DNA of 64,000 nucleotides from Nymphaea colorata. Lineage: Eukaryota > Streptophyta > Magnoliopsida > Nymphaeales > Nymphaeaceae. The notes under the pieces were generated by a model. The model worked only from the letters and a program-made list of their open reading frames with translations. It had not been told where the DNA came from and did no database searches. Below are positions 46,441 to 58,159 of the stretch, one piece after another. The translations under genes and the position numbers were made by a program. Location: the NCBI RefSeq assembly GCF_008831285.2, contig NC_045151.1:10716571-10780570 (forward strand). Direction: 5' to 3'. Each line of letters starts with the position of its first letter. Position 1 is the first letter of the stretch.

Positions 46441-48560
46441 TTGATGCGAGTCAAAGGGCGGTTAAGGGGCCGAACAGTGAGTGTGCTGGTTGATACGAGC
46501 TCTCTACTCACAACTTTATTTGTGAGCTAGTGTTTGACGTGGTAGTAGGGGATGGCAGCACCCTGAAATGTAAAGGTCATTGCAATGAAGAAAAGCTGGA
46601 AATTCAAGGTCATTTTTTTCCCATGCAACTATATACATTGTCCATGGCAGGCGCTGACCTCGTGTTGGGCATGCATTGGTTGCGAGGGCTCGGTGAAGTG
46701 GTGTGGGATTTTGTGGGTATGCAAATGTATTTTACCCAAAGTGATGGTTGTCGACTTACACAAGCAGCCAGCTCACGAACCGTGGTTACAGAAGGGGTTA
46801 ACTTCAATATGTTGAGAGGCACAGCTGCGAGTTTGGTGCGATCCTCATGAGTTAGCTGGAACCAACTGAGAGTTCGGATGCCACACCAACCATAGATGGA
46901 GTACGTCTATCCTCACTTCTTAATGAATTCTCTGACGTATTTTCAGTTCTTAAAGGGCTACCACCCCCACGCTCCTGTGACCACAAGATTGATCTTCAAG
47001 CTGGAGTAGTCGCCATCAAACAACGGCCATATCACTATAACCCCTTCCAATGGGAGGTACTCATGCAGCTCGTACAAGAAATGCTAGAGTAGGGCATCAT
47101 CTAACCTAGTTAGAGCCCTTTTGCCTCACTAGCCCTATTAGTGTGAAAGAATGGTGACAGCTGGAGATTTTGCATGGATTATCAAGCCCTAAATGCCATC
47201 ACCATTAAGGATCGGTACCCTATCCCTATGGTGGAGGATCTTCTTGATGAGCTACAATGAGCGTCATTCTTTTCCAAGATCAACCTTCGCGCCGGCTATC
47301 ATCAGATTAGAGTTCTAGAGGTAGATGTGCCTAAGACTGCCTTCCTCACACCCGACAGCCATTATGAGTTCCGTGTGATGCCGTTTGGGCTCACCAATGT
47401 GCCGGCCACATTTCAGTCTCTCATGAATAACGTGTTCTGACCGTATCTGCACAGCTTCGTCCCTGTCTTTTTTGATGAAATTTTGGTGTTTAGCGCAGAT
47501 GAGGATGCACATTTCAAGGATCTGCATGCTGTCATATCTCTCTTGAGGCAACACGTCTTATATGCCAAATTATCCAAATGTACCTTCGACATGTCTCATG
47601 TCATGTACTTGGGCCATGTTATAAGTCGTGGTAGTGTCGAGATGGAGGCAGATAAGGTACTGACAGTATGGGAGTGGCCCTTACCTTGGACAGTCAAGCA
47701 GCTTTGAGGTTTTCTTGGACTAGCAGGGTACTACAGGCGGTTTGTTCACAATTTCAGCACCATGGCTGCTCCCTTGACCTAGTTGGCAAAGAAGAATGGT
47801 TTCCAGTGGACTCCTCAAGTGGACAAGGCATTCGAGGCATTAAAACAAGCGGTCATGTCGGTGCCAGTACTAGTAATGCCCAACTTTGATATTCCCTTCG
47901 AAATGGAAGCCGATGCTTCCGACGTAGGCATGAGGGTAGTTTTGAGTCAGAATCATCACCCACTCACATTCTTCAATCGCGCAATGGGCTCGACTTTCCA
48001 CAGTAAGTCGGCTTATGTTCGCAAACTAATTGCTATTTTTCTAGCAGCGCTGTGTTGGAAACACTACCTATTGGGCCGACACTTCGTAGTACTTACATAT
48101 CACCATAGCCTTCGCTATCGCCTGCAACAGTAGACTTTGCTCCCTAAGGTACAGAAGTGGGTTTTAAAACTTAGTGGCTTTGATTTTGAGATCAAACATC
48201 GAAAAGGGAGAAATAACCTAGCGGCAAATGGGCTCTCTAGGCATGGGGCGTGGGAATCCTTTAGTCAGTTCTTTGCCGCCACTTCTATACAGTCTCAAAT
48301 TTGGGATCAAATAGCTCAGGTGCAAAGCATAGCAGCCTCGGTTCAATGCATTCACACCACTATGCAAGAGGATCCTATGTGCAAGTATGGCTATGAATGG
48401 AGGCCTCCTTACCTCTACTTTCGGGATCATATTTATATGCCCACAGACACTGATTTGCCATGCATCTTGATCATGCATTTTCATGACTCTAAAGATGGTG
48501 GTCACGAGGGAGTGGAAGGGACATATCACCGCCTACGAACCGCGTTGATATTCACGACTA
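46441..48560 (+). pseudogene. Gypsy protease, reverse transcriptase and RNase H
   Basis: The protease remnant precedes LVLGMHWLRGLGEVVWDF near 46660. The reverse transcriptase runs about 46960-47710 ([55 protein letters not shown]). The catalytic YxDD equivalent reads FFDE (47468-47479), so one active-site Asp is Glu. RNase H follows (FEMEADASDVGMRVVL, RKLIAIFLAALCWKHYLLG). From about 47090 to 48560 the frame is kept but broken by eight stops, at 47090, 47102, 47111, 47258, 47438, 47705, 47780 and 48131. Confidence 0.88.
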
Positions 48561-49699
48561 TGTCAAGGGGTCTAACACTTGTCAGTGTAATAAGTATGAA
48601 ACACAAAAACCAGCAGGATTGCTGTAGCCATTACCCGCTCCCGAGCAAATTTGGGAAGATATTTCGATGGACTTCATTGAAGGATTACCCCGGTCCCGTG
48701 GCAAGTCGGTAATTTTGGTGGTGGTTGATCAACTGTCCAAATATGCACACTTCATTGCTTTGAGTCACCCGTTCTCAGCCAAGGTTGTCGCCCATGCCTT
48801 CGAAGAACACGTGGGGAAGCTCCATGGTATGCCTCGATCCATTATCAGTCACCGGGACTCAATATTCCTTAGTGCGTTCTGGAGAGAGTACTTCCATTTG
48901 CAGGGCACTAATATGAAGATGACTACAGCCTATGACCAAAAAACGGATGGCCAAACAGAGGTAGTAAATTGCTGTGTATAAACCTACCTTCGATGCTTTG
49001 CAAGGCAACGCCCTAAGGAGTGGGCAACCTATTTATCCTGGGCGGAATTGACATACAACACCGACTGGCACACATCTACAAATACTACCCCTTTTGAGGT
49101 TGTGTATGGGTGACCACCTCCTACAATTCACCACTATTTTCCGAGCATTGCACGCAATGACACGGTCAACATGCGGTTACGTTGCCGAGATGTTATTCTG
49201 AAGGACCTCAAAGAACATCTAGCGACCGCTAGAAGTCGCATGGTCTTACAATACAACTGCCACCATAGAGATGTGACCTATCAAGAGGGCAATCGGGTAT
49301 TCTTGAAAAGACCACCATAGCGCACGACAATTAAAGGGAGCCAAACAGCAAAAGTTACTCTCTCATTATGTGGGACCCTACAAGATCAGCCGCCGAATAG
49401 GTAAACTCACTTACAAGCTCCTTCTCCCGGACGGCAGTTCAATACATCTGGTATTCCACATCTCCAACCGGCGACGATATCCAATCTGCTCCCATCCTAG
49501 AAGAACTGCCTACCCTTTCGCCTCTGAGATGCATCGGCATGAGTAAAGTTAAGATAGATGGCAAATGGCATCACCAATGGCTGATTGAATTGTTGTCCAA
49601 TGAAGATGCACCAGCAACATGGAAAGATGGTGAAACATCATGTCTTGTTTTCCTTTATTCATACCTTGAGGACAAGGTGTTTTTCGAAGGGGGGAGTAA
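48137..49699 (+). pseudogene. Gypsy integrase and chromodomain-like tail
   Basis: The zinc-binding start of integrase (HDSKDGGHEGVEGTYHRL) lies near 48480-48540. A frameshift near 48560-48660 leads to the core: ISMDFIEGLPRSRGKS, VVVDQLSKYAHF, SHRDSIFLSAFWREYF and TDGQTEVVN. The motif usually read SDRD here is SHRD, so a catalytic Asp appears lost. Further shifts and stops follow (ELTYNTDWHTSTNTTPFEVV, LVFHISNRRRYP). The tail KIDGKWHHQWLIELLSNEDA...YLEDKVFFEGGSNV resembles the chromodomain that ends chromovirus integrases and can target heterochromatin. Confidence 0.85.
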
Positions 49700-49931
49700 T
49701 GTTATGCTTTGTTTTATTCTTATTTCAGCATTGCCTTCATTATGTTTGGGTTTATTAGAGTTTAGTAGGTTTTATCAGTTTGGATCGGGACCCTAGCAAG
49801 GACCCACTTTGTTTAGGCTGTAAGTTCTTAATTGGGCGCGTTTAGCCCTAATGACATTATGCTAATCTCTCTCCCCCTCTTGTCCCCCTCTCCTTCTTGC
49901 CGCCAGTCCTTGGTAGCCCTAGAGGATATCA
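49700..49931 (+). repeat. 3' LTR of the gypsy element
   Basis: It starts TGTTATGCTTTG and ends GGATATCA, preceded by AAGGGGGGAGTAA and followed by the target duplication CTGCC. Confidence 0.93.
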
Positions 49932-51160
49932 CTGCCATTGCAATCATATGCTACCACCATTCACCTTGTTCTTTATTTTTTAAATGTCTATTTAGGGGAA
50001 ACTACTTTGATCATAAAAACCCAAGGCATACTTGTATGCCTGCAAGGTTTTGACTTGCTTCAGGGCCTGGGTGGACCACCTTTTTTAATTAACAATGTAA
50101 GTTGGCAACCGCTGATATGCATATACTAGGCTTACCAAGATGTGAAGGCAGCTATTGAATAGACTAAGATATGGCATTTGTAAATGATAGATTGTGAATG
50201 CTAACCAGGTGCTAACAATAGTTTGCAACATGTTTATGATAGCTCACCAGCTACATCCAATTATTGATTGCATTGTTCATGTGCAAAGAATAGCTTGTGA
50301 CATGTATAACAATAGCTTGCGATATGATTATGGGTACAATAATTGCTTCATTTTTAATTTTGATAGCTAACATGCTTATGACAGCTTGCTTGCTACATGC
50401 AAATTATATATTGCATTATCCATGTGCAAACGATAGCTTGTGACATGTATAACAATAGCTTACAATATGAATATGGCTAAAATAATGGTTTTTTTTTAAA
50501 TTTTGATAGCTAACAAATGGTAGCATGCTAAGTATTTGTCATTTAATTAGGTCACACCTTCAACATAACCATCATTATATATTTCCATTTCCTAAACTAA
50601 CGTTGGCTTCACATGAAAAATAGCTTGAAAATGATAACTTGTGATGTGCTAACAATAGTTTGATAGCTTGCCACATATATACTAACGATAGATTGGATTG
50701 TCCATACACAAACAACAGAATCTAACATGCAAACAATAGTGAGTGATAGACTGATAGCAACAATAAATTCTTCATCTTTTAATATTGAAAGCTACCAATT
50801 GATGGCTTGTCAATTTCTTCGTTATTCAATTTTGCCAGTCCTTGCCAGTGCCATAATCCATTATTGATATATACCATTTTTCTTTAGTACGTGGTGTCAG
50901 TCCACAACTGGCAATATGCCCACAAAGCCTACCAAAAAAGCCGACTGCCTAGATCAATGTTGGCGGCTTGCTCATTTATAGCTTGAAAAATGATAATTTG
51001 CAAGTTGTTAATGATATCTTGTAATGTGGATATGGTAGCTTGTAACTTGTGAATGATAAACTATATTATGTGTGAGCAATAGCTTGCAATACGTAGATGG
51101 TGAGAATGATTTCTTCATTTTGTAGTTTCGACAACTAATAGGTGGCTGCTAAAACGAAAT
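49932..51160. repeat. AGCTTG-rich repeat family, right part
   Basis: Short words recur every few hundred bases: ATAGCTTGTGACATGTATAA, CAATAGCTTGCAATATG, TTTTGATAGCTAACA and TTATTCAATTTTGCCAGTCC. Several degenerate units lie in tandem. No coding frame persists. Confidence 0.6.
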
Positions 51161-51992
51161 TTGCTTAAGACACAAGCAAAATATCAGTCTAGCATGGACA
51201 AATATTGATGAAAACATCAATGCAAGTGTTGAAAACAATCGTTATTTTGAAGTTCCAAACATATACTTTGGAAATTGTTATTTAATGTTGAGCTTCTAGT
51301 TTATTTAAGTTGCCACTTCAGCCATCACCATCACCCATTCCAGCCATTTACCACATTATTTTTTATTATATATAGGTGAGATGTTGTGTCATACACCCAT
51401 ATGCATTACATGAGGTGATTTTCACCATCAATAATGGCTTCTTCGCTTACCATCAGCCAAATGATGCAGCAGCATTTCATGTGGGTTTTTCTCCACTTAC
51501 AATTGCTTCTTCATCCGCCATTGGCCAAACAATAGAGCAATAGTTTGTGAGGGCATTTTGCCACCTAAAGCCGCTCATTCATCTGCCATAATAATCACTT
51601 GTTGAAGCAAAGAGTAAGTGACACCAAAAATTTCTTACAAGTTGGAACCCCTTAAAAGTTTTTGATTGTGGCAAAAACTTGGTTTATAATTGGAAACCAC
51701 ATGGAGGTCCAATGTAAATAGTTCCTAGTAGATTTTTTTGGAATGGATTCTAGAGTTTTCTTTATAAATAGACTTTTAGGAGCACAATTTAGCATTCTCG
51801 CCTTCACAAGAATACTGGCCTGCCCTTTTCTCTGTCCCCATCTCAAGAAAACTCACTTCCAACATTAGTTTCCCCTTCCCTAAGTCTCCAGTTCAACTCT
51901 ATGTCCATGGCCCTTGCCCATAATTTGTGGATATCACATTTTATCATACTGCAAAGATCCAATGCTCATATGACATGTTGCATTGAGGTAAG
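51161..51992. other. Intergenic, no gene seen
   Basis: AT-rich DNA. A partly duplicated block (GTGATTTTCACCATCAATAA and TTTTTCTCCACTTACAATTG with similar GCTTCTTC...CCAT context) lies at 51415-51600. The last five bases, GTAAG, are the left target duplication of the next element. Confidence 0.4.
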
Positions 51993-53376
51993 TGTTAACA
52001 CCCCAAATTTTTTCACATCAGAATTGAAGCAATGTCAAAAGTTTACAAAAGAATTGTGTAAAATACAATTGCAAAGCCAATTTCGAATCTAAAGAACAAT
52101 TTAGATTCATGAATCTCAATGCAAGATTACGAGTCCAAACTATGTCCAAATTAGGGTTTGACATCCAAATCCAATTGCAAATGTCATTTGAAATACAAAT
52201 TCAGTTTGCAAAATTCAAATTTTGACTTAAATCCGAGAATTGAATCTAATTCAGTCTAAAATGCTACATGGGACCCATGTGTGGGCCCCACCTAGCCCGT
52301 GTGGTCAAGAGCCCCCCAGGGGTCACACACCTCCTTTTTTAAAAAAAAAGAAAAAATATTTTATCTCAATTAAATGAAAAAATCATTTTCAAGGAGAAAA
52401 TAATGAAATCATAACTAAAAACATAGGAAAAGAGAGACATTTATGCCCCTCTCTTTTCCTTAACTAGGTCCTCTTTGTAGAGGGTCATTCTTCAAAAAGC
52501 AATAACTAGGCTAGTCAAACCCACTTAATTCAAGTAGGTTCGACCCTAGTGCACCCAAATATGGCACCAATCTCAGCTAGGCTCAGTCAACATGAGCTAA
52601 GCTTGGCCAAAAGAGTAGGTCTGTCCCGCGACCCAATCAGTGGACGAAAATAGACTTTTACCAAATCGAATTCACTTTGACTAAACTCAGTCAAAGTACA
52701 ATTTAGCTCAATTAAGAGTTTTTTTAGCTCAAATTTATCAAATTACCTCAAACAAAGTCAAACTACTCACAAATGAGCTTTGACTTTAGTCAATTGGTCA
52801 AATTTGACCAATCTGGATAATTTTGCCCTTTTATGAGCAAATTGAGATTATAGAGCCTAAATTTGTTTATGAAAGGCACATATACATTTAGATTTGTCAA
52901 ATGTATAAATCAAATATCAAATTAAAATTCAATATTTCAAAACAAGGTTTGATTCAATTGAAATCCATCTTCAATCAAGCTATGGACGAAAATACCCTTT
53001 TCAAACCAAATTTGATAGAATTTTAAAAATTTTATTCAAATTTAAATTAAATTGTCATAATTCAATGGCATTTGAAGCTTAGTAACTAGGTTTTAACCTA
53101 AAAAGCTTGATTTCAAATAAAGAAAAAAATAAATAGCACAAAATAAGGCAAAACCCTACGCAAGAGCATTTTTGTCTACAATTTTGGTCAAAGTTGGTCC
53201 GCTAGGTCTGAACCAAGGTTGACCACACCTAGCCCATCCTACCTAGCTCGTGTAAATGAGATAAGAATGATTAATTAGAGCAATTAAAAACTCATTTAAT
53301 CTATTTTCTAACTCCCTAAGCCTTTATTAAACTTCTTAGGTAAATTAAAGAAGGTGGTTGAACTCTTCCTCTCCTC

Positions 53377-53385
53377 TATATAAAC
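53377..53385 (+). promoter_or_regulatory. TATA box of the solo LTR
   Basis: TATATAAAC in a C/T-rich setting, about 1.4 kb into the LTR, marks the likely end of U3. Confidence 0.55.
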
Positions 53386-53980
53386 TCTTCTTTGGCAACC
53401 AAGGGGAGGACGAATTTTAGAGTATTGCATCAAGTTGCTGCAACTAAGGAGCTAAGAGGGAAAAACCAAGGAGGAGAAGAAGAATTCGTTCAAGCCCCCT
53501 TTCCCCTTTCTCTCATTTTCTTCTTCATTTTCCTCTATTCTCTCTATTGATTTTGCTAAGTTAGAGTGCTTAAGTGAACCCTTAGAATTTTCGTGGCGAG
53601 AAGCTCTTTTTTCCACTGCAAATTCTAACAAGCAAGTTATTCTTTTTCTAGATTTGCTAAGCTCGAATCCAAGCTTGGATTCTTGCTTAGGACTACTCGA
53701 TTTAGAAAACAAGTGAAGAAAAAGGTCAAGCATCAAGACCGATCGCAAGGTAGGTGATTTTGACTCATTTCTCATCTACTTTAGCTTCTTGTTGGTTCAT
53801 TTTAGTGGGAGGGGTTTATTTTCATTTATTTTATAGCTGAGAATGATGTCCAATTACAAGAAACCTACGATTAAATGTACATGTTAATGTCTAATGCATG
53901 CATGAGTCAGTTTTTCTAAAAATATGAACCTATGAATCAAATTTTGAAAAGGGCCCCAAGGTCACATTCTTTTCAAAATA

Positions 53981-54192
53981 ACCAGCTTAAAAACCATTTT
54001 GAACTCCCCACCATGAGAGAATCCCGTGGTAAGAGAGTGATTTTGCTACAATATATATGACGAACAAGTCTATTAAGGATAGATAACAACCAGCTTAAAA
54101 ACTATTTTGAACTCCCCACCATGAGAGAATCCCGTGGTGAGAGAGTGATTTTGCTACAATATATATGACAAAAAAGCCTATTAAGGATGGAT
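53981..54192. repeat. 108-bp tandem duplication in the solo LTR
   Basis: Two nearly identical copies begin ACCAGCTTAAAAA at 53981 and ACCAGCTTAAAAAC at 54089. Both include CCACCATGAGAGAATCCCGT and TTTTGCTACAATATATATGA. Confidence 0.95.
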
Positions 54193-54389
54193 GCATTGTC
54201 ATGAATGTAATCCACATTTGTATGTTGAAACTAAGGATGAACTAGGTTGAACATTCATTTATCTCTTTCTATTTAAAGTTATTTTGTTTCATGCTTTTTC
54301 AATTGATCAATGGTAATATGAGAGATTTGAAACAAGTTTTCAATCTTCCTACGTAAAAGAACCCAACCATGAAGCATCATGATTCGTGA

Positions 54390-54426
54390 GTTATGTGGTC
54401 CCTTGATAAAATTTCATTTTTAAGAG

Positions 54427-54511
<85 letters not shown>

Positions 54512-54551
54512 ATATTCACTCTTCAAAATGAAATTTTATCAAGGGACCACA

Positions 54552-54621
<70 letters not shown>

Positions 54622-54640
54622 TTTTGAAGAGTGAATATAT
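54390..54640. repeat. Large AT-rich palindrome with TA, TG and CA tracts
   Basis: A 45-bp arm (54390-54434, starting GTTATGTGGTCCCTTGATAA) is followed by (TA)n(TG)n, then by its near-perfect reverse complement (54511-54555). A second (TA)n follows, then a partial third arm copy (about 54618-54640) and a short CA tract. The single mismatch class in the arm is T versus G near CATTTT. This could fold as a cruciform. Confidence 0.92.
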
Positions 54641-56485
54641 ATATACACACACACATCTGCAATCTCTTGTCAAAAATCATTTTCCTCTCTTAAAATCGGG
54701 TTGGAACATGTTTCCAAACTGGTTTTTTTAAAAAATGGATCATTTTTTTTATTTTCGTAGTACAAAGCTATGAAATCACTTTCATTTCATCTTAAAATTT
54801 GTTTAATTTCAGCAATCCATATATAAAGTGTATGTAAGTTGTTGAAATCAGACCAAGTTTGATAGGAATTAGCTTAAGAATGTCAAATTTTATATATTTG
54901 AGATGTCAATTTCCAGCCACAAAGTGGCTATGTTTTGAAGAACAATAAAAAGGTTCTAGCCCTACCTAATCGGCTATCTAAAAGCCTTTTAAAAATTTCT
55001 GATTTCATTCACCAATTTTAAGACTTACATGTGATTGATTGAGTCTCCAAAATGATGTAAGATCATACTTCAAAAACCCTAATATTTGTATCCCTTAAAG
55101 AACAAGATCAAAAGTGTTTTAATAGTCCAAGAAATGAATGGATCTTCTAGGACAAGAATATGAAATTTTGTTTGATTTTGGGGAGAAAGAAAGGTTCTTA
55201 GAACCCCATGACATGAATGAGAACATATGGCACATAATTTTTGCCAACTTGGATATTTAGTTCATATGAAGTAAAATTGAATTTTATCATTCAAACACTC
55301 TTAGAATCAATATTTAAATTTTAATCCATTTAAATCAGAATAAAATCTGATTTTTATGAACATTTTGAGGAAAACGGATGATATTCAAGTTTCCTCTACA
55401 TTTTAAAGTTTGATTTCATCCTCAATTGTTTAATTCTTAATTGTTTTGAGTTTCTCATCCGTGACTCAAGCTTGTAGACTGCATATTTAATTCATATGCT
55501 TAATAAATGATGAACATATTTAGAAAATGTCCTACATTTTAATTAAAATCAATCTTCATGCATAGATTGTATGACGTGTGATTGCAATGAATGGACTTGA
55601 GGGATTATGAGAGGGTGAAGAATGCATGTTTTACATGAATGAATCTTGAGAGATTATGAGGGAGAGAAGAATGAATGTTTCATATTGTTTTCCTTCTCAT
55701 TTCATGCATTCACTTTCACTCAAAGTCAATAGCACCACATGCACATTGTCAAGGAATTAAGTGATTCAAATTTGAGTTGCAAAAAGTGATGAAGTCATAT
55801 TTCAATAAGAATTTGTAAACTTCACTTAACTTCAAAAGAAAACACAAGTAATGCATTCACAATCTCAGTCAAAATATGTTTAGAAAACAACAAGTTTTTT
55901 AACAATTTGGAACCTATGTTCTATCATAAGAATGAACTCTACTTAACCAAATCACACGATTTGGCAAAAGAAGAATTCAAAATCAATTTTGTTTGGTAAG
56001 AAAACTTAGTTACTTTCCCAAAACGTTGATCATAAAACAATCACAATTTCAACTCATGAATCATCTTGAGTTCTCAACGAAGAACTCAATTTTAATCTTC
56101 AAAATCCCCAAGAATTGTGGATTTCAAATCAAATGGCACCAAAACAAAGTTTTTTTAAATCAACTTGAAAACCCCTCCAATCTTCAAATTAAAGAAAGTC
56201 ATTTTCAAAACAAGTTCAAATCACTTATTCAAAGTGAATTTTGGTTCTTAAATCCAAAACCTCAATGCACAAGCATATAGGATTTGCATCAATAACTCGT
56301 ACATGATCCAAATGATCCTTAGTCCTTGGTCCATTTACCCATGTTAAAAGCAGTAGGAATGGTTGGACCTCGTACCGATGGGCAGATCCATTTCTCTTAA
56401 AAAAATTTCCTCAAAACCTCAATTTTAAAAGAATTTTTCTGATTCACATTTTGACCCCCTTTGAAAAGATGGTAGGGTGCGAACA

Positions 56486-58110
56486 GTAAGAATAACTTTT
56501 TTCTCAACCCTTCTTGCAAAAACACTTTCTGTAGTGCAGTTTTTTATGCACACACGATAAGATCATCATGCAACTGCATCCACATATTATTTTCTGTCTT
56601 CCAGCATTCACTAATTATAAGTGTTTTTTTATTAAATTTAGTGATACATTCTAAATAAATGTGATTTTCTACAAATCTATTTTGGAAAGAAAGCAGATCA
56701 AAAACTCTTCTTGAGGCACCATTTATTGGCCAAGTTTTCCTGCTTTCAAGTTCTGATTTTTACTAGTTAAAAGGTAGGCTTGAAATCAATTAATTCATAT
56801 ATCAGGGTGTTATCTGACATCTTTGCCTACTATGTTCATATAATATAATAGATCACATTATGATGTGTATCTTTATTTCTATCTAGAACATAATTCAATG
56901 TTACTGTGTTTGATTTGACTCATGATTTCAATTTTCACTGTTTTTTGTTATTTGTAGCTGATATGATATTGGTGTTGTTTCGGGTTGAAGATAGATGTTG
57001 GCAATCAAAGAAGCTGGATTCTACATGTCATGATATGATCTCATGTATCCATTAGCTTAGGATGGCAGGGAAGAGTCACAAACCATGCTTCATGCCCAGA
57101 ATGATACTAATGAAATGAACCCATGGCAGAGGGTGAAAGCACTAGCATGTTCGCAGGACAGTGTTGCAACACTTCAGTTGCAAACAACAGATGACCCTAG
57201 CACTTGTGGGGGTTAATGATGATGCCATGGAGTAGTTTGTCAATATAACTGGCATGTTGCTTTAATGTTAAGAGAATGCCATTGTATTGCCTTACCAGGC
57301 TCATTTGGACACTGCTGGCAACAGGACTCCATTTCAATTGTTGCTTGTAACTGGGAATGTGTACATCCCACCCCCGCATGCATCCAAGAATATTAAAGTA
57401 GTGGTTGGACACAACTGCTAAAGGAAGACCAGCTTATTTTTTTGCAGAGAAATATGCTTATTCTTAGATCATATTGATAGTTTGTTGATGGATTTTATTC
57501 TTTAGAATTTGGGATGTTGTTGCTATTTGTGGTTTCATAGTATGCTTGGGAGGTTGGCCACACCCAACAACATGGGTTGCTAGTACTGGAAGATTTGGTT
57601 GGTTGATCACAAAAGAATTCAAGGTGATTGATCATATAAGCATCTCAATACAAGCAAAGAAGGTAAGCGAAAATAAAACCTATAACCCTACAGTAGATGC
57701 AACGAACAAGTCCCAAATACAAAAAGAGGTCCCCAAGCAAAGAAATATGATTGGACTCGAGGAATCTGGCTCAATGCTAAATGTGTGGAGGGGCAATGAC
57801 AAAGGAGGACCACAGCAGGGGTTGAGGTCGAAACACGTGTGACACACACTCAATCAAAAGTATATGGGGATCTTGGACGCGGTCGATTGGGAGCTGCATC
57901 TTTAAATCAGACAGGAAACATGCATCAACAAGGCCAAATTTGCTTCAAAGTAGATGAAGTCCTTTCTGAGCAAACCGTAGAAGGATGAGGAAAAATGCGA
58001 GAAGGCGTGGGGAAGGGACAAAGGAGGAGGGGAGCAAGAGACATACAATCATACATAACAAATGAGAGGGAAGAGAGACCAAGAGGCACCAAGGAAGAAA
58101 GATGGAAGAT

Positions 58111-58111
<1 letters not shown>
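56486..58111. other. Unassigned sequence with exon-like pieces
   Basis: Two stretches look coding but match nothing I know. One is about 57060-57415 (for example ECHCIALPGSFGHC). The other, 57546-57662, is open, preceded by a T-rich GTGGTTTCATAG acceptor-like site and ended by AAGAAG|GTAAGC, a good donor. They may be pieces of a gene or of a decayed one. Confidence 0.25.

Positions 58112-58156
<45 letters not shown>
58112..58156. repeat. (GA)n microsatellite
   Basis: About 22 GA units. Apparent Arg-Glu frames across it are repeat artefacts. Confidence 0.95.

Positions 58157-58159
<3 letters not shown>

Larger units (their letters stand above)
44790..49931 (+). mobile_element. Full-length, inactivated Ty3/gypsy chromovirus
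   Basis: A 5,142-bp element bounded by LTRs of 250 and 232 bp and by the perfect 5-bp target duplication CTGCC (44785-44789 and 49932-49936). A tRNA-iMet primer site follows the 5' LTR, and an AGGGGGGAG polypurine tract precedes the 3' LTR. Domain order is gag, zinc knuckle, protease, reverse transcriptase, RNase H, integrase, then a chromodomain-like tail, as in plant chromoviruses. Many stops and some frameshifts make it dead. Confidence 0.95.
51993..56485 (+). mobile_element. 4.49-kb solo LTR with perfect 5-bp TSD
   Basis: The block starts TGTTAACACCCCAAATTTTT and ends AGGGTGCGAACA, giving TGTT...AACA inverted ends. GTAAG flanks it on both sides (51988-51992 and 56486-56490). A TATA box lies at 53377 with a TAGAGTATT word downstream. 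No primer site, polypurine tract, gag or pol is present. Such a structure arises when the two LTRs of an element recombine. The length is extreme for a plant LTR and recalls Ogre/Tat-type Ty3 elements; that family link is inference. Confidence 0.75.
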
